A stretch of DNA of 64,000 nucleotides from assembly GCF_900110135.1 (NCBI RefSeq), contig NZ_FOCO01000001.1, forward strand, positions 62,001 through 126,000, in the 5' to 3' direction. Source of the stretch: Pseudorhodobacter antarcticus. Its GTDB lineage: Bacteria; Pseudomonadota; Alphaproteobacteria; Rhodobacterales; Rhodobacteraceae. The translations under genes and the position numbers were made by a program. The notes under the pieces were generated by a model. The model ran no database searches and was not told the DNA's origin. It worked only from the letters and a program-made list of their open reading frames with translations. Positions 1 through 8,068 of the stretch are shown piece by piece; position 1 is the stretch's first letter, and every line of letters begins with the position of its first letter.

Positions 1-1
1 G

Positions 2-835
2 CACCTTGCGCCCGACCGTGCGCAGACCACGGATTTGCTGGCATCAGGTGTCACCGCGATTGCCTATGAAACCGTGACGGATGCGCGGGGCGGCTTGCCG
101 TTGCTGGCGCCCATGTCCGAGGTGGCGGGCCGGTTGGCGCCGCAGGTGGGAGCGTGGACGCTGCAAAAGGCCAATGGTGGGCGGGGGATTTTGCTGGGCG
201 GTGTGCCCGGTGTGCTGCCCGGCAATGTCGTGGTGATTGGCGGCGGCGTGGTGGGCACGGCGGCGGCACGCGTGGCGATTGGGATGGGGGCCAATGTGAC
301 GGTGCTGGACCGCTCGCTGGCGCGCCTAAGCTGGCTGGATGATCTGTGGCAGGGGCGGTTGATCACGCAATACGCATCGGCGGCGGCCACGGCGGAGTCG
401 ATAAAAACCGCCGATATGGTGATTGGCGCGGTGTTGGTGCCGGGGGCTGCAGCGCCCAAATTGATCAGCCGGGCGCAGTTGGCAACCATGCGGCCGGGTG
501 CGGTGCTGGTCGATGTGGCGATTGACCAAGGCGGGTGTTTTGAGACGTCACGCGCCACCACCCACCAAGACCCGATTTATGAGGTGGAGGGCATCATGCA
601 TTATTGCGTGGCGAATATGCCGGGGGCCGTGGCGCGCACATCGACGCTGGCCTTGGGCAATGCGACCATGCCGTTTATGCTGGCGCTGGCGAATAAGGGC
701 TGGAAACAGGCCTGCGCCGATGATGCGCATTTGCTGGCGGGGCTGAACACGCATGCGGGCCATCTGACCTATGCGGCAGTGGGGGCGGCGTTGGATTTGC
801 CGTCCATCACGGGCGCGCAGGCGTTGGCGCAGTAA
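2..835 (+). CDS. ald: Alanine dehydrogenase, 5' end cut by window
   Basis: Catalyses reversible NAD-dependent oxidative deamination of L-alanine to pyruvate and ammonia in the cytoplasm. The frame is open from base 2, so the first codons lie outside the window; about 277 residues are visible against roughly 370 in the family, so about 95 N-terminal residues are missing. The visible part reads SGVTAIAYETV, then GGVPGVLPGNVVVIGGGVVG, the Rossmann glycine motif of the NAD-binding domain, and later MPGAVARTSTLALGNATMPF, typical of the C-terminal part of this family. A TTG at 35 is internal and not the true start. The gene faces mscL, with a shared hairpin between the two stop codons. Confidence 0.95.
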   Translation, partial: HLAPDRAQTTDLLASGVTAIAYETVTDARGGLPLLAPMSEVAGRLAPQVGAWTLQKANGGRGILLGGVPGVLPGNVVVIGGGVVGTAAARVAIGMGANVTVLDRSLARLSWLDDLWQGRLITQYASAAATAESIKTADMVIGAVLVPGAAAPKLISRAQLATMRPGAVLVDVAIDQGGCFETSRATTHQDPIYEVEGIMHYCVANMPGAVARTSTLALGNATMPFMLALANKGWKQACADDAHLLAGLNTHAGHLTYAAVGAALDLPSITGAQALAQ

Positions 836-836
836 C

Positions 837-860
837 AAAAAGGCCCCCGGTTTGGGGGCC
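837..860 (-). terminator. Rho-independent terminator of mscL
   Basis: A perfect 7-bp stem, GGCCCCC at 842-848 and GGGGGCC at 854-860, with a 5-base loop. On the minus strand it is followed by five T residues (A-tract at 837-841), so it best terminates mscL. It starts right after the ald stop codon and may also serve ald, although the T-tract is poor on that side. Confidence 0.8.
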
Positions 861-886
861 AATCATCGCTTGCCCATGTGGCAGGC

Positions 887-1315
887 TTATTTCTTTAGCG
901 CGGCCAAAATTTCGGCCAACAGTTCGGTTTCGGTTGGCCCGGCGGGGGTTTCGGGGGCTGCAGCCTCCTCCTTGGCGGACGCGTCTTTCAAACGGTTCAC
1001 CCCTTTGACCAACATAAACACCACAAAGGCGATGATCACAAAGTTGATGCAAGCCGTGATGAATGCCCCATAAGCAAACACCGCCGCCCCGGATTCGCGC
1101 GCGGTCTCAAGGCCAACACCTTGTACAACAGTCCCGCTGAGGACCACATACATATTGGCAAAATCAACGCCGCCCAGCACCAAACCAACAAGCGGATTGA
1201 TCAGATCGGCAACAAGTGAGCTGACGATGGCCGTAAACGCCGCCCCGATGATAATCCCCACAGCAAGGTCCATAACATTGCCCTTGGCGATGAAATCCTT
1301 GAATTCTTTGATCAT
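887..1315 (-). CDS. mscL: Large-conductance mechanosensitive channel MscL
   Basis: Homopentameric inner-membrane channel that opens under membrane tension and releases solutes during osmotic downshock. The 142 residues match the usual length. The N-terminus [20 protein letters not shown] is the family signature (amphipathic S1 helix then TM1, about residues 15-45). A second hydrophobic helix lies near 77-102, followed by an Ala/Glu-rich C-terminal helix ending in AEILAALKK. It stands alone, divergent from the glutathione transferase gene and convergent with ald. Confidence 0.96.
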   Translation of the reverse strand: MIKEFKDFIAKGNVMDLAVGIIIGAAFTAIVSSLVADLINPLVGLVLGGVDFANMYVVLSGTVVQGVGLETARESGAAVFAYGAFITACINFVIIAFVVFMLVKGVNRLKDASAKEEAAAPETPAGPTETELLAEILAALKK

Positions 1316-1465
1316 TTTTGGTTCCTTTGGTTTTTTGGGATCAGTACGGCCAATGCCCAGTGTTCACATACGCACACCTTGGCGCGCATAATGCCCGAAA
1401 TCCAAGGGTTAATCAGGGGGGAAAAGCCCCCTATACTGGGCAAAATCCATAAAAGGACATCTGAC

Positions 1466-2161
1466 ATGCTTCCCTTCCAAAACCATCCTATCCAAACCCG
1501 CTGGCCCGCCAAATCGCCGCAGCTGTTGCAACTCTATTCCCTGCCCACCCCCAACGGCGTCAAAGTGTCGATCGCGCTGGAGGAGATGGGCATCGCATAC
1601 GAGCCGCATCTGGTGGATTTCGCGACCAACGATCAAATGACACCAGAATTTTTGGCCTTGAACCCCAACAACAAAATCCCCGCGATCATTGACCCGAACG
1701 GGGCAAACGGCCCGGTTGCGCTGTTTGAAAGCGGTGCGATCTTGATTTATCTGGCGGAAAAATCGGGGCAATTGCTGCCGGATGCCAACCGGTACGAGGT
1801 GCTGCAATGGCTGATGTTTCAAATGGGCGGGCTTGGTCCGATGTTCGGGCAATTGGGCTATTTCCACCATTTCGCGGGCAAAGAGATTGACGATCCCCGC
1901 CCCAAAGAACGCTACCGTGCGGAAGCCGCGCGGCTGCTGATGGTGCTGGACGGCGCATTGGCGGGGCGCGATTGGATTGCGGGCGACTATTCCATCGCCG
2001 ATATCGCGATTGGCCCGTGGCTGCGCACCCTGCGCGATTTCTACAAAGCGGGCGATATTGCAGGCTGGCAAGATTTGAAAAACGTGCCAGCCTATCTGGA
2101 CCGTTTTCTAGCCCGCCCTGCGGTGCAAAAGGGGCTGACCATCCCGGCCCGCCCTGCTTAA
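1466..2161 (+). CDS. Glutathione S-transferase family protein (YfcG/YghU-like)
   Basis: 231-residue two-domain GST-fold protein. The N-terminal thioredoxin-like part contains LPTPNGVKVSIALEEMGI and NPNNKIPAIIDPNG, followed by LFESGAILIYLAEKSG. The C-terminal helical part has GGLGPMFGQLGYFHHFA and ends DYSIADIAIGPWLRTL. This pattern fits the YfcG/YghU group, which act mainly as glutathione-dependent disulfide-bond reductases rather than classical transferases. I chose the ATG at 1466 because AAAAGGA lies 8 bases upstream; an in-frame ATG at 1379 would add a non-conserved stretch. It is transcribed divergently from mscL. Confidence 0.9.
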   Translation: MLPFQNHPIQTRWPAKSPQLLQLYSLPTPNGVKVSIALEEMGIAYEPHLVDFATNDQMTPEFLALNPNNKIPAIIDPNGANGPVALFESGAILIYLAEKSGQLLPDANRYEVLQWLMFQMGGLGPMFGQLGYFHHFAGKEIDDPRPKERYRAEAARLLMVLDGALAGRDWIAGDYSIADIAIGPWLRTLRDFYKAGDIAGWQDLKNVPAYLDRFLARPAVQKGLTIPARPA

Positions 2162-2188
2162 ACCGCGTGCCGCGAAAACCGCCCCCTG

Positions 2189-2211
2189 ATTTCATCTTGG
2201 TCCAAATACCT
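2189..2211 (+). repeat. Intergenic repeat motif, copy 1
   Basis: The sequence reads TTTCATCTTGG, three variable bases (TCC), then AAATACCT. It begins 28 bases after the stop of the glutathione transferase gene and lies in its orientation, in the spacer facing tsaC. Close copies occur at 17483-17505 (minus strand) and 58636-58658. Function unknown. Confidence 0.6.
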
Positions 2212-2242
2212 CTCCACCCTTTGCCACGCGGGCGGGGGTGGG

Positions 2243-3208
2243 TCAGGGGCGCGGGGCGGCCGCCCGGCGCAAACGGTCGTTGATCGCGCGGCCAAGGCCC
2301 ACTTCGGGCACCGGCGCAAACGCGATGCCGCCCGCGCCCGCCAGATCATCGGCCTGTCGCAAGATGTGAAACAGGTTCGCCGCCGCCTGCACCAAATCGC
2401 CCGTTAGTGACAGCGACAGCGCGGCACCGGCGCAATCGCCAAACCCCACCCATACTTCGCCAGCGCGCGGTACGGCGACACCCAACCGCACCCCCGCGAC
2501 AGGCGCGTAATGTGAGGCGAGTTGCCCCGGCGCGCTGGGTTTCATCGCATCCCCGTCCGCATCCCCCCCTGCGGGCAGGGCCATGCCCAAAGCGGCCTCC
2601 AACGCCTCGGCCGGCACACCGCCGGGGCGCAGCAGTACGGGGTCGCCGACCAGCCCCAAAATCGTGCTTTCTACACCCACGCCGCAGGGGCCTGCATCCA
2701 GTACCGCGTCGATGCGCCCCGAAAGCCCCGCCAAAACATGGTCCGCGCGGGTGGGTGACACGCGCCCTGACGGGTTGGCAGATGGGGCGGCCAGTGGCCC
2801 GCCAAACGCGCGCAGCAGCGCCAGCGCCACTGGATGCGCGGGCACGCGGATTGCCACACTGTCCAGCCCCGCCGTGACCAGTGGCGACAGCCCTGCATCT
2901 GCGCGCAAAGGCAACACCAGCGTCAAGGGACCGGGCCAAAACGCGCGGGCAATCGCCAATGCTTGGTCAGAAAAATGCGCATAGGCGCGCGCGCTGTCCA
3001 GATCGGGCACATGCACGATCAGCGGATTGAACTGCGGCCGCCCTTTGGCCGCAAATATCCGCGCCACCGCCACATCATCCCGCGCATCGCCGCCAAGGCC
3101 ATACACCGTTTCGGTGGCAAACCCCACCAGCCCGCCTGCGCGCAGAACCGCCGCCGCCGCCGCGATTCCCCCCGATGTTGCATCAAAATTTTGGGTTTTC
3201 ATCGACAT
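2243..3208 (-). CDS. tsaC: L-threonylcarbamoyladenylate synthase (Sua5/YciO/YrdC family)
   Basis: Makes threonylcarbamoyl-AMP from threonine, bicarbonate and ATP for the universal t6A37 modification of ANN-decoding tRNAs. At 321 residues it is the long Sua5 type: an N-terminal YrdC domain (about 12-200, with GGLVGFATETVYGLGGDA, KGRPQFNPLIVHV and SANPSGRVSPT), then a C-terminal Sua5 domain (about 215-321, with SHYAPVAGVRL). The start is the first of two close ATG codons (MSM versus M three codons later). It diverges from the acyl-CoA dehydrogenase operon. Confidence 0.93.
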   Translation of the reverse strand: MSMKTQNFDATSGGIAAAAAVLRAGGLVGFATETVYGLGGDARDDVAVARIFAAKGRPQFNPLIVHVPDLDSARAYAHFSDQALAIARAFWPGPLTLVLPLRADAGLSPLVTAGLDSVAIRVPAHPVALALLRAFGGPLAAPSANPSGRVSPTRADHVLAGLSGRIDAVLDAGPCGVGVESTILGLVGDPVLLRPGGVPAEALEAALGMALPAGGDADGDAMKPSAPGQLASHYAPVAGVRLGVAVPRAGEVWVGFGDCAGAALSLSLTGDLVQAAANLFHILRQADDLAGAGGIAFAPVPEVGLGRAINDRLRRAAAPRP

Positions 3209-3331
3209 TGTGACGCAGCGTTGACCTTGAAGGGGCGGGGGGCGGAGTTAAACCTTGAACCAATGCCCCGACATACTTGGGCAGCGGTGTTTTGCCAAGT
3301 CTGCCTCGCCTGCCCTGAAATGGAGAATGTG

Positions 3332-5056
3332 ATGCCTTACCGCGCCCCCCTGACCGAATATCGGTTCTTGCTGGATCATGTTGTGGGGTTCGACCAAGTG
3401 GCGGCCATGCCGTTGTTTGCCGATGCCACCCCCGACACGGTTGGCGCGGTGTTGGGGGAGGCGGCGAAAATGTGCGAAGGCGTGCTTGCCCCCTTGCAGC
3501 GCGTGGGCGACCAGCACCCGGCGCGGTTGGAAAATGGGGGGGTGCGCACGCCGCCCGGCTTTGCCGATGGATACCGCGCGATTGTGGATGGGGGCTGGGT
3601 GTCAATCTGCGCCAGCCCGGAATTTGGCGGCATGGGCTTGCCAATGGCGCTGACATCGGCGGTGAATGAGATGATAGGCTCGGCCTGTCTGTCGTTACAG
3701 TTGAACCCTTTGATGACCCAAGGCCAGATTGAGGCGTTGGACCATCACGCATCGGACGCGATCAAGGCGCTGTATATCCCCAAGCTGATTTCGGGCGAAT
3801 GGTGCGGCACGATGAACCTGACCGAGGCGCAGGCGGGGTCTGACGTCGGCGCGCTGCGCACCAAGGCCGAGGATAATGGCGACGGGACCTATGCGGTTTC
3901 GGGGCAGAAAATCTATATCAGCTGGGGGGATAATGATTTTACCAGCAATGTGTGCCATTTGGTCCTGGCGCGTTTGCCGGGTGGCGGGCCGGGGACCAAG
4001 GGCATCAGCCTGTTTATGGTGCCGAAATTCATCCCCGATGCGCAGGGCAATGCGGGCCTGCGCAACACGCTGTCGGTGGTCAGTTTGGAACATAAGATGG
4101 GCCTGCACGGCAGCCCCACCGCCGTTATGCAATATGACCGCGCCACAGGCTGGCTGATTGGTGAGGCGCACAAGGGCATGGCGGCGATGTTCACCATGAT
4201 GAACAACGCGCGGTTGGGGGTTGGCGTGCAGGGCGTCTCCGCCGCCGAAGGAGCGTATCAACACGCGCTGGCCTATGCGATGGGACGCAAGCAGGGGCAA
4301 ACGCCGATGCCCGGCAATGACGCCATCACGGGCCACGCCGATGTGCGCCGGATGCTGGCCACGATGAAGGCCGAGGTGTTTTCGGCGCGTGCGCTGGCGC
4401 TGGCCTGTGCGGTGGCGATTGATATGGCGCGCGCCACCGATGCGCCCGAATGGCACGCCCGCGCGGCATTGTTGGTGCCAATCAACAAGGCATTTGGCAC
4501 GGATACCGGCATCGCCGTGGCCGATATGAGCATCCAAGTGCATGGCGGCATGGGATTTATTGAAGAAGCGGGGGCCGCCCAATACTTGCGCGATGTGCGC
4601 GTGACAGCGATTTATGAAGGCACCAATGGCATCCAAGCGATGGACCTTGTGGGTCGCAAGATGATGGATAACGGCGAGGCGGCGTTCCGCCTGATCGAAG
4701 AAATCCAAACCAACGCCCATGGCGTGCGCGCGCAATACCCCAACATGGCGACCGCCGTGTGGAACGCCGCCGAAAGTTTGCGTGAGGCGACCGAAGGTTT
4801 GGTGGCCCAAAATATGAACGACCGTTTTGCGGGGGCTGTGGCGTATCAGCGGGCCTTTGGCCGTATCCTTGGCAGCCATTACCATCTGTGCGCCGCCATG
4901 GCGGAATTGGGGGCCGCAGGGGTCGATGGCCCCCGCACAGCCCTTGCCCGCGTGGCGATCAAACGGTTGTTGCCCGAACATGCAGCACTGCTGGCGCAAG
5001 TGCGGGAAGGGGCTGCGGGCCTTTATGCGCTGTCGGATGCGGACCTGTTGGCGTGA
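3332..5056 (+). CDS. Acyl-CoA dehydrogenase (DmdC/FadE-like, long form)
   Basis: FAD-dependent alpha,beta-dehydrogenation of an acyl-CoA, passing electrons to ETF. The 574 residues open with MPYRAPLTEYRFLLDHVVGF, typical of the long Rhodobacterales group that includes the methylmercaptopropionyl-CoA dehydrogenase DmdC. NLTEAQAGSDVGALRTKA and GQKIYISWGDND form the FAD/substrate site; IQVHGGMGFIEEAG and IYEGTNGIQAMDLVGRK carry the catalytic-Glu loop; a C-terminal domain follows. The ATG at 3332 has GGAGA 5 bases upstream; the ATG at 3320 overlaps that site. It shares a GTGA overlap with the next gene. The true substrate cannot be read from sequence; DMSP-derived substrates are only one possibility. 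Confidence 0.9.
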   Translation: MPYRAPLTEYRFLLDHVVGFDQVAAMPLFADATPDTVGAVLGEAAKMCEGVLAPLQRVGDQHPARLENGGVRTPPGFADGYRAIVDGGWVSICASPEFGGMGLPMALTSAVNEMIGSACLSLQLNPLMTQGQIEALDHHASDAIKALYIPKLISGEWCGTMNLTEAQAGSDVGALRTKAEDNGDGTYAVSGQKIYISWGDNDFTSNVCHLVLARLPGGGPGTKGISLFMVPKFIPDAQGNAGLRNTLSVVSLEHKMGLHGSPTAVMQYDRATGWLIGEAHKGMAAMFTMMNNARLGVGVQGVSAAEGAYQHALAYAMGRKQGQTPMPGNDAITGHADVRRMLATMKAEVFSARALALACAVAIDMARATDAPEWHARAALLVPINKAFGTDTGIAVADMSIQVHGGMGFIEEAGAAQYLRDVRVTAIYEGTNGIQAMDLVGRKMMDNGEAAFRLIEEIQTNAHGVRAQYPNMATAVWNAAESLREATEGLVAQNMNDRFAGAVAYQRAFGRILGSHYHLCAAMAELGAAGVDGPRTALARVAIKRLLPEHAALLAQVREGAAGLYALSDADLLA

Positions 5057-6117
5057 CCGACACCAAAACAGGCATCCGATACCCGTTTGACACCCCACCG
5101 GCCGAAGGTGAGGCAACCGAGGTGGCCCCCGGCGTTTTATGGATGCGCCTGCCGCTGCCCATGGCGTTGGACCATGTGAATGTCTTTGCGCTGGATGATG
5201 GTGACGCGTGGACCATCATCGACACCGGGTTTGACAGCAAACGGGGCCGCGCGATTTGGGGGCGGTTGCTGGCGGGGCCGTTGGCGGGCAAACCCGTGGC
5301 CCGCGTTGTGGTCACGCATCACCACCCCGACCACATCGGCCTTGCCGGCTGGTTTCAGGCGCAAGGCGCGGAGTTGTTGACCACCCGCACCGCATGGCTG
5401 TATGCGCGGATGCTGACCTTGGATGAACAGGCCCTGCCGCTGCCGCAGCAAATCGCGTTTTGGCGCGCAGCGGGGATGCCAGACGACATGCTGGCGGCGC
5501 GTGCCACCCAACGCCCCTTCAACTTTGCCGATGTGGTGGCCCCCCTGCCCCTTGGGTTCACCCGGTTGAACGAGGGGCAAGTGGTCACGCTGGGGCAGCG
5601 GCGCTGGCGGGTGCATATGGGCAACGGCCACGCGCCCGAACATGCCACGTTTTGGTCGCTGGATGATAACCTGATCCTTGGCGGTGACCAATTGCTGCCG
5701 TCGATTTCGGCCAATATCGGGGTGTATCCAACCGAACCGGACGCGGACCCGCTGGGCGAATGGTTGACCAGCTGTGCGGCTTTTGCCCCCATGGCGCGCG
5801 CCGACCATCTGGTGCTGCCGGGGCATAAACTGCCTTTTACCGGGCTACCGCTGCGCTTGCACCAAATGGCCGAAAACCACCACGGTGCCTTGGCGCGGCT
5901 GCGCGCGCACCTGTCCACCCCCCGCACCGCCGCCGATTGTTTTATGCCGGTTTTCAAACGCGAAATTTTGGGCGATGCGTATGGTTTGGCACTGGTCGAG
6001 GCGGTGGCGCATTTGAACCACCTGTTGCATCAAGGCGCGGTTTGCCGGACCATGCAGGACGGTGTTTGGCTGTGGAAGGCACAGAATGGGGAGGGCAACA
6101 GATGGATGAGATTATGA
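5053..6117 (+). CDS. MBL-fold metallo-hydrolase
   Basis: 354-residue metallo-beta-lactamase-fold hydrolase with the zinc-binding signature THHHPDH at residues 88-94, a further metal ligand region GNGHAPEHATFW, and LPGHKLPF near the C-terminal part. This matches bacterial homologues of LACTB2-like hydrolases, often called beta-lactamase-like or hydroxyacylglutathione hydrolase-like. Start is GTG at 5053, overlapping the stop of the acyl-CoA dehydrogenase gene (GTGA), so translation is probably coupled. The context suggests hydrolysis of a thioester or related product of acyl-CoA breakdown, but this is inference. Its 3' end overlaps the next gene by 16 bases. Confidence 0.88.
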   Translation: MTDTKTGIRYPFDTPPAEGEATEVAPGVLWMRLPLPMALDHVNVFALDDGDAWTIIDTGFDSKRGRAIWGRLLAGPLAGKPVARVVVTHHHPDHIGLAGWFQAQGAELLTTRTAWLYARMLTLDEQALPLPQQIAFWRAAGMPDDMLAARATQRPFNFADVVAPLPLGFTRLNEGQVVTLGQRRWRVHMGNGHAPEHATFWSLDDNLILGGDQLLPSISANIGVYPTEPDADPLGEWLTSCAAFAPMARADHLVLPGHKLPFTGLPLRLHQMAENHHGALARLRAHLSTPRTAADCFMPVFKREILGDAYGLALVEAVAHLNHLLHQGAVCRTMQDGVWLWKAQNGEGNRWMRL

Positions 6118-6593
6118 CCGCAGCCGAGGCGATGGAGGCATCCGCGATGCCCTGCGCCCGCGTGGTGCATTGCGACGATGGTACGGCACCCACCCCCGAA
6201 CAACTGCCCCTGCCCGCGGCACTGGCGAAAAAGCCCGTTGGCGACAAAGGCCAAGCGGAATGGGCGTATGAACGGCTGGTGCTGTACCTGAAAAACTTTG
6301 AGGACCAGCTGGACAAGAATCATGAAATTGCGATGGGATTCGCAGGCGGCACCGCAGGCGTGTTGCGCATCGAAGGGGTCGGGTATTTCAACCCCGACAT
6401 CGTCACCTTTTATGGCGCGGATGAGGCGGGGACCAAAATGCAGTTGATCCAGCACGTCACCCAACTGAATGTGGTGTTGCGCGCCGTGACAAAAGCCACC
6501 CCCGAGGCCGAACCCCCGCGGCGCATCGGCTTTCGCCTTGTTCAAGATTTGGACGAGGCGGCCAAAATCACAACCGCCGATGCGTCCAAATAG
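6102..6593 (+). CDS. Conserved hypothetical protein (DUF6173-like)
   Basis: 163-residue soluble protein without signal peptide or membrane helix. The central part, AYERLVLYLKNFEDQL followed by HEIAMGFAGGTAGVLRIEG and YFNPDIVTFYG, resembles a small alphaproteobacterial family I associate with DUF6173; function is unknown. The ATG at 6102 follows a GGGGAGGG site and overlaps the end of the metallo-hydrolase gene by 16 bases, making it the third gene of that operon. Its tail carries an FRLVQDLDEAAKITTADASK segment. The family assignment is from memory and moderate; the ORF itself is well supported by codon pattern and coupling. Confidence 0.7.
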   Translation: MDEIMTAAEAMEASAMPCARVVHCDDGTAPTPEQLPLPAALAKKPVGDKGQAEWAYERLVLYLKNFEDQLDKNHEIAMGFAGGTAGVLRIEGVGYFNPDIVTFYGADEAGTKMQLIQHVTQLNVVLRAVTKATPEAEPPRRIGFRLVQDLDEAAKITTADASK

Positions 6594-6669
6594 CATCGCT
6601 TGCCCCCGTGACAGGGCGGCGATATTCGGCTATGGGCAATGAAACGACTTGAACAAAGGGAGATATCCG

Positions 6670-6804
6670 ATGGCCGAACATAAGCATGGCAGCATGGACA
6701 CCAAAGAGCAGGAAAAAACCTTTGATGGGTTCATCCGTTTGGTGACTTGGGGCAGCGTTATTTCCATTGGCGTGTTGATTTTCATGGCATTGGCCAACGG
6801 TTAA
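6670..6804 (+). CDS. ctaH: aa3-type cytochrome c oxidase subunit IV
   Basis: A 44-residue microprotein reading MAEHKHGSMDTKEQEKTFDG, then one transmembrane helix (about residues 21-43) ending ALANG. This is the pattern of the small single-helix subunit IV of alphaproteobacterial aa3 oxidases. In Paracoccus the subunit is dispensable for activity; its role is unclear. AAAGGGAGA lies 8-10 bases before the ATG. It sits away from the other oxidase genes, which are not in this window, between a DUF6173-like gene and a lipoprotein gene. It is easily missed because of its length. Confidence 0.85.
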   Translation: MAEHKHGSMDTKEQEKTFDGFIRLVTWGSVISIGVLIFMALANG

Positions 6805-6855
6805 ACCACCGCTACCAGATTTTCGGCGCGGATCAGCTGCGCCCAAGGGATACCT

Positions 6856-7470
6856 ATGCGCCGCATTCTTGTAAGTTTGATCGCCGTGTTGTTTGTTGCT
6901 GCCTGTGGCGCTGCGGAACCCAAATGGGCCCCCGATGCCGATGTGGCGCAGGCTCGTTATGTGCATGATGGCCCCAAATCCATCACGCTGTTCACCGTTT
7001 TGACCACGGAAAACGGGTCGGGCGCGCATGCGGGGTTGTTGATCAACGGTTCGCAGCGCGTGATATTTGACCCGGCGGGCACATGGCACCACCCGCGCCT
7101 GCCCGAACGCAACGATGTGCATTTCGGGATGCGGCCTTTGATGGTGGATTTCTACATCGACTATCACGCGCGCGAAACCTATGATGTGATTGAACAAACC
7201 GTCACCGTATCCCCTGCGGTGGCCGAGGCGGCGCTGCGGGCGGTTATGGCCTATGGTGCGGTGCCAAAGGCGCAATGCACGTTGGCGATATCGTCGGTTT
7301 TGCGCGATTTGCCGGGATTTGAAAGCATCCGCACCACATGGTATCCGAAAAATCTGATGGATGCGTTTGGCGCCTTGCCGGGGGTGAAAACCCGCAAAAT
7401 CACCGACACTGACACCAATGACAACCACGGCGTTTTGATGGTGCAAGCGGGTGATCCGCGGCTGCAATGA
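6856..7470 (+). CDS. Lipoprotein of unknown function
   Basis: 204 residues with a lipoprotein signal: MRRILVSLIAVLFVAACGA, with the lipobox cysteine at residue 17, so it is probably anchored in the envelope. The mature part has a conserved-looking core: TENGSGAHAGLLINGSQRVI, FDPAGTWHHP and DVHFGMRPLMVDFYIDYHAR. The AHAGL and H-rich segments recall permuted papain-like (NlpC/P60-type) folds, in which a Cys/His pair would be catalytic, and KAQCTLAISSVL could supply the Cys; this is a suggestion only. Its ATGA stop overlaps the start of the acetyltransferase gene. Confidence 0.8.
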   Translation: MRRILVSLIAVLFVAACGAAEPKWAPDADVAQARYVHDGPKSITLFTVLTTENGSGAHAGLLINGSQRVIFDPAGTWHHPRLPERNDVHFGMRPLMVDFYIDYHARETYDVIEQTVTVSPAVAEAALRAVMAYGAVPKAQCTLAISSVLRDLPGFESIRTTWYPKNLMDAFGALPGVKTRKITDTDTNDNHGVLMVQAGDPRLQ

Positions 7471-8051
7471 CCGCGCGCATTCACCACGGCCTGCCCGACA
7501 CGCTGCGCGATGCCGCCGCGGTTTTATATTGGGAGGCGTTTGGCGCAAAGCTGGGCCGCGTGATGGGCCCCACCCCAAAGGCGCTGGCGTTTTTGGCCCA
7601 GACATTGCGCAGCAATCATGCCGTTGTGGCGATTTCCCCTGCGGGGGAATTGCTGGGCATCGCCGGGTTCAAATCCTATCACGGGTCGTTTGCGGGGGGC
7701 GATTGGGCCGATCTGCGCGCGGTTTACGGGGTGCCGGGTGCGGCGTGGCGCGCGGCTGCGCTGTCGCTGTTGGAGCGCGATGTGGAAAATGAACGGTTTT
7801 TGATGGATGGGATTTGCGTGTCGGCGCAAGCGCGCGGCCAAGGCGTGGGCACCTTATTGCTGAACGCGATCTGCGCAGAGGCGCGGGCGCGCCATTACCG
7901 CGCTGTGCGGCTGGATGTGATCGACACCAACCCCCGGGCGCGCGCGCTGTACGCCCGCATGGGATTTGTGGAGGGCAAAACCGACCGGATGGGGGTGTTG
8001 CGCCATATCTTTGGGTTTGAGGCGGCGACGACGATGATCAAGACGCTGTAA
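7467..8051 (+). CDS. GNAT-family N-acetyltransferase
   Basis: 194-residue GCN5-related acetyltransferase. The acetyl-CoA binding motif A is LMDGICVSAQARGQGVGTLL at about 112-131 (R/Q-x-x-G-x-G/A type), followed by RAVRLDVIDTNPRARALYAR, the usual motif B. Substrate unknown. The ATG overlaps the lipoprotein stop (ATGA), so the two are coupled. It faces the gene at 8069, with only 17 bases between the stops. Confidence 0.88.
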   Translation: MTARIHHGLPDTLRDAAAVLYWEAFGAKLGRVMGPTPKALAFLAQTLRSNHAVVAISPAGELLGIAGFKSYHGSFAGGDWADLRAVYGVPGAAWRAAALSLLERDVENERFLMDGICVSAQARGQGVGTLLLNAICAEARARHYRAVRLDVIDTNPRARALYARMGFVEGKTDRMGVLRHIFGFEAATTMIKTL

Positions 8052-8068
8052 GGGTTGCACGCAACGCT

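Noticed and set aside
3695-5116. Long open frame (473 codons) on the minus strand opposite the acyl-CoA dehydrogenase
   Set aside because: It is a high-GC shadow frame; the translation is rich in His, Arg and Gln with no domain, and the plus-strand gene has clear catalytic motifs.
7664-7680. GTTCAAATCC, resembling a tRNA T-loop
   Set aside because: It lies within the acetyltransferase coding frame and no acceptor or anticodon stem can be formed around it.
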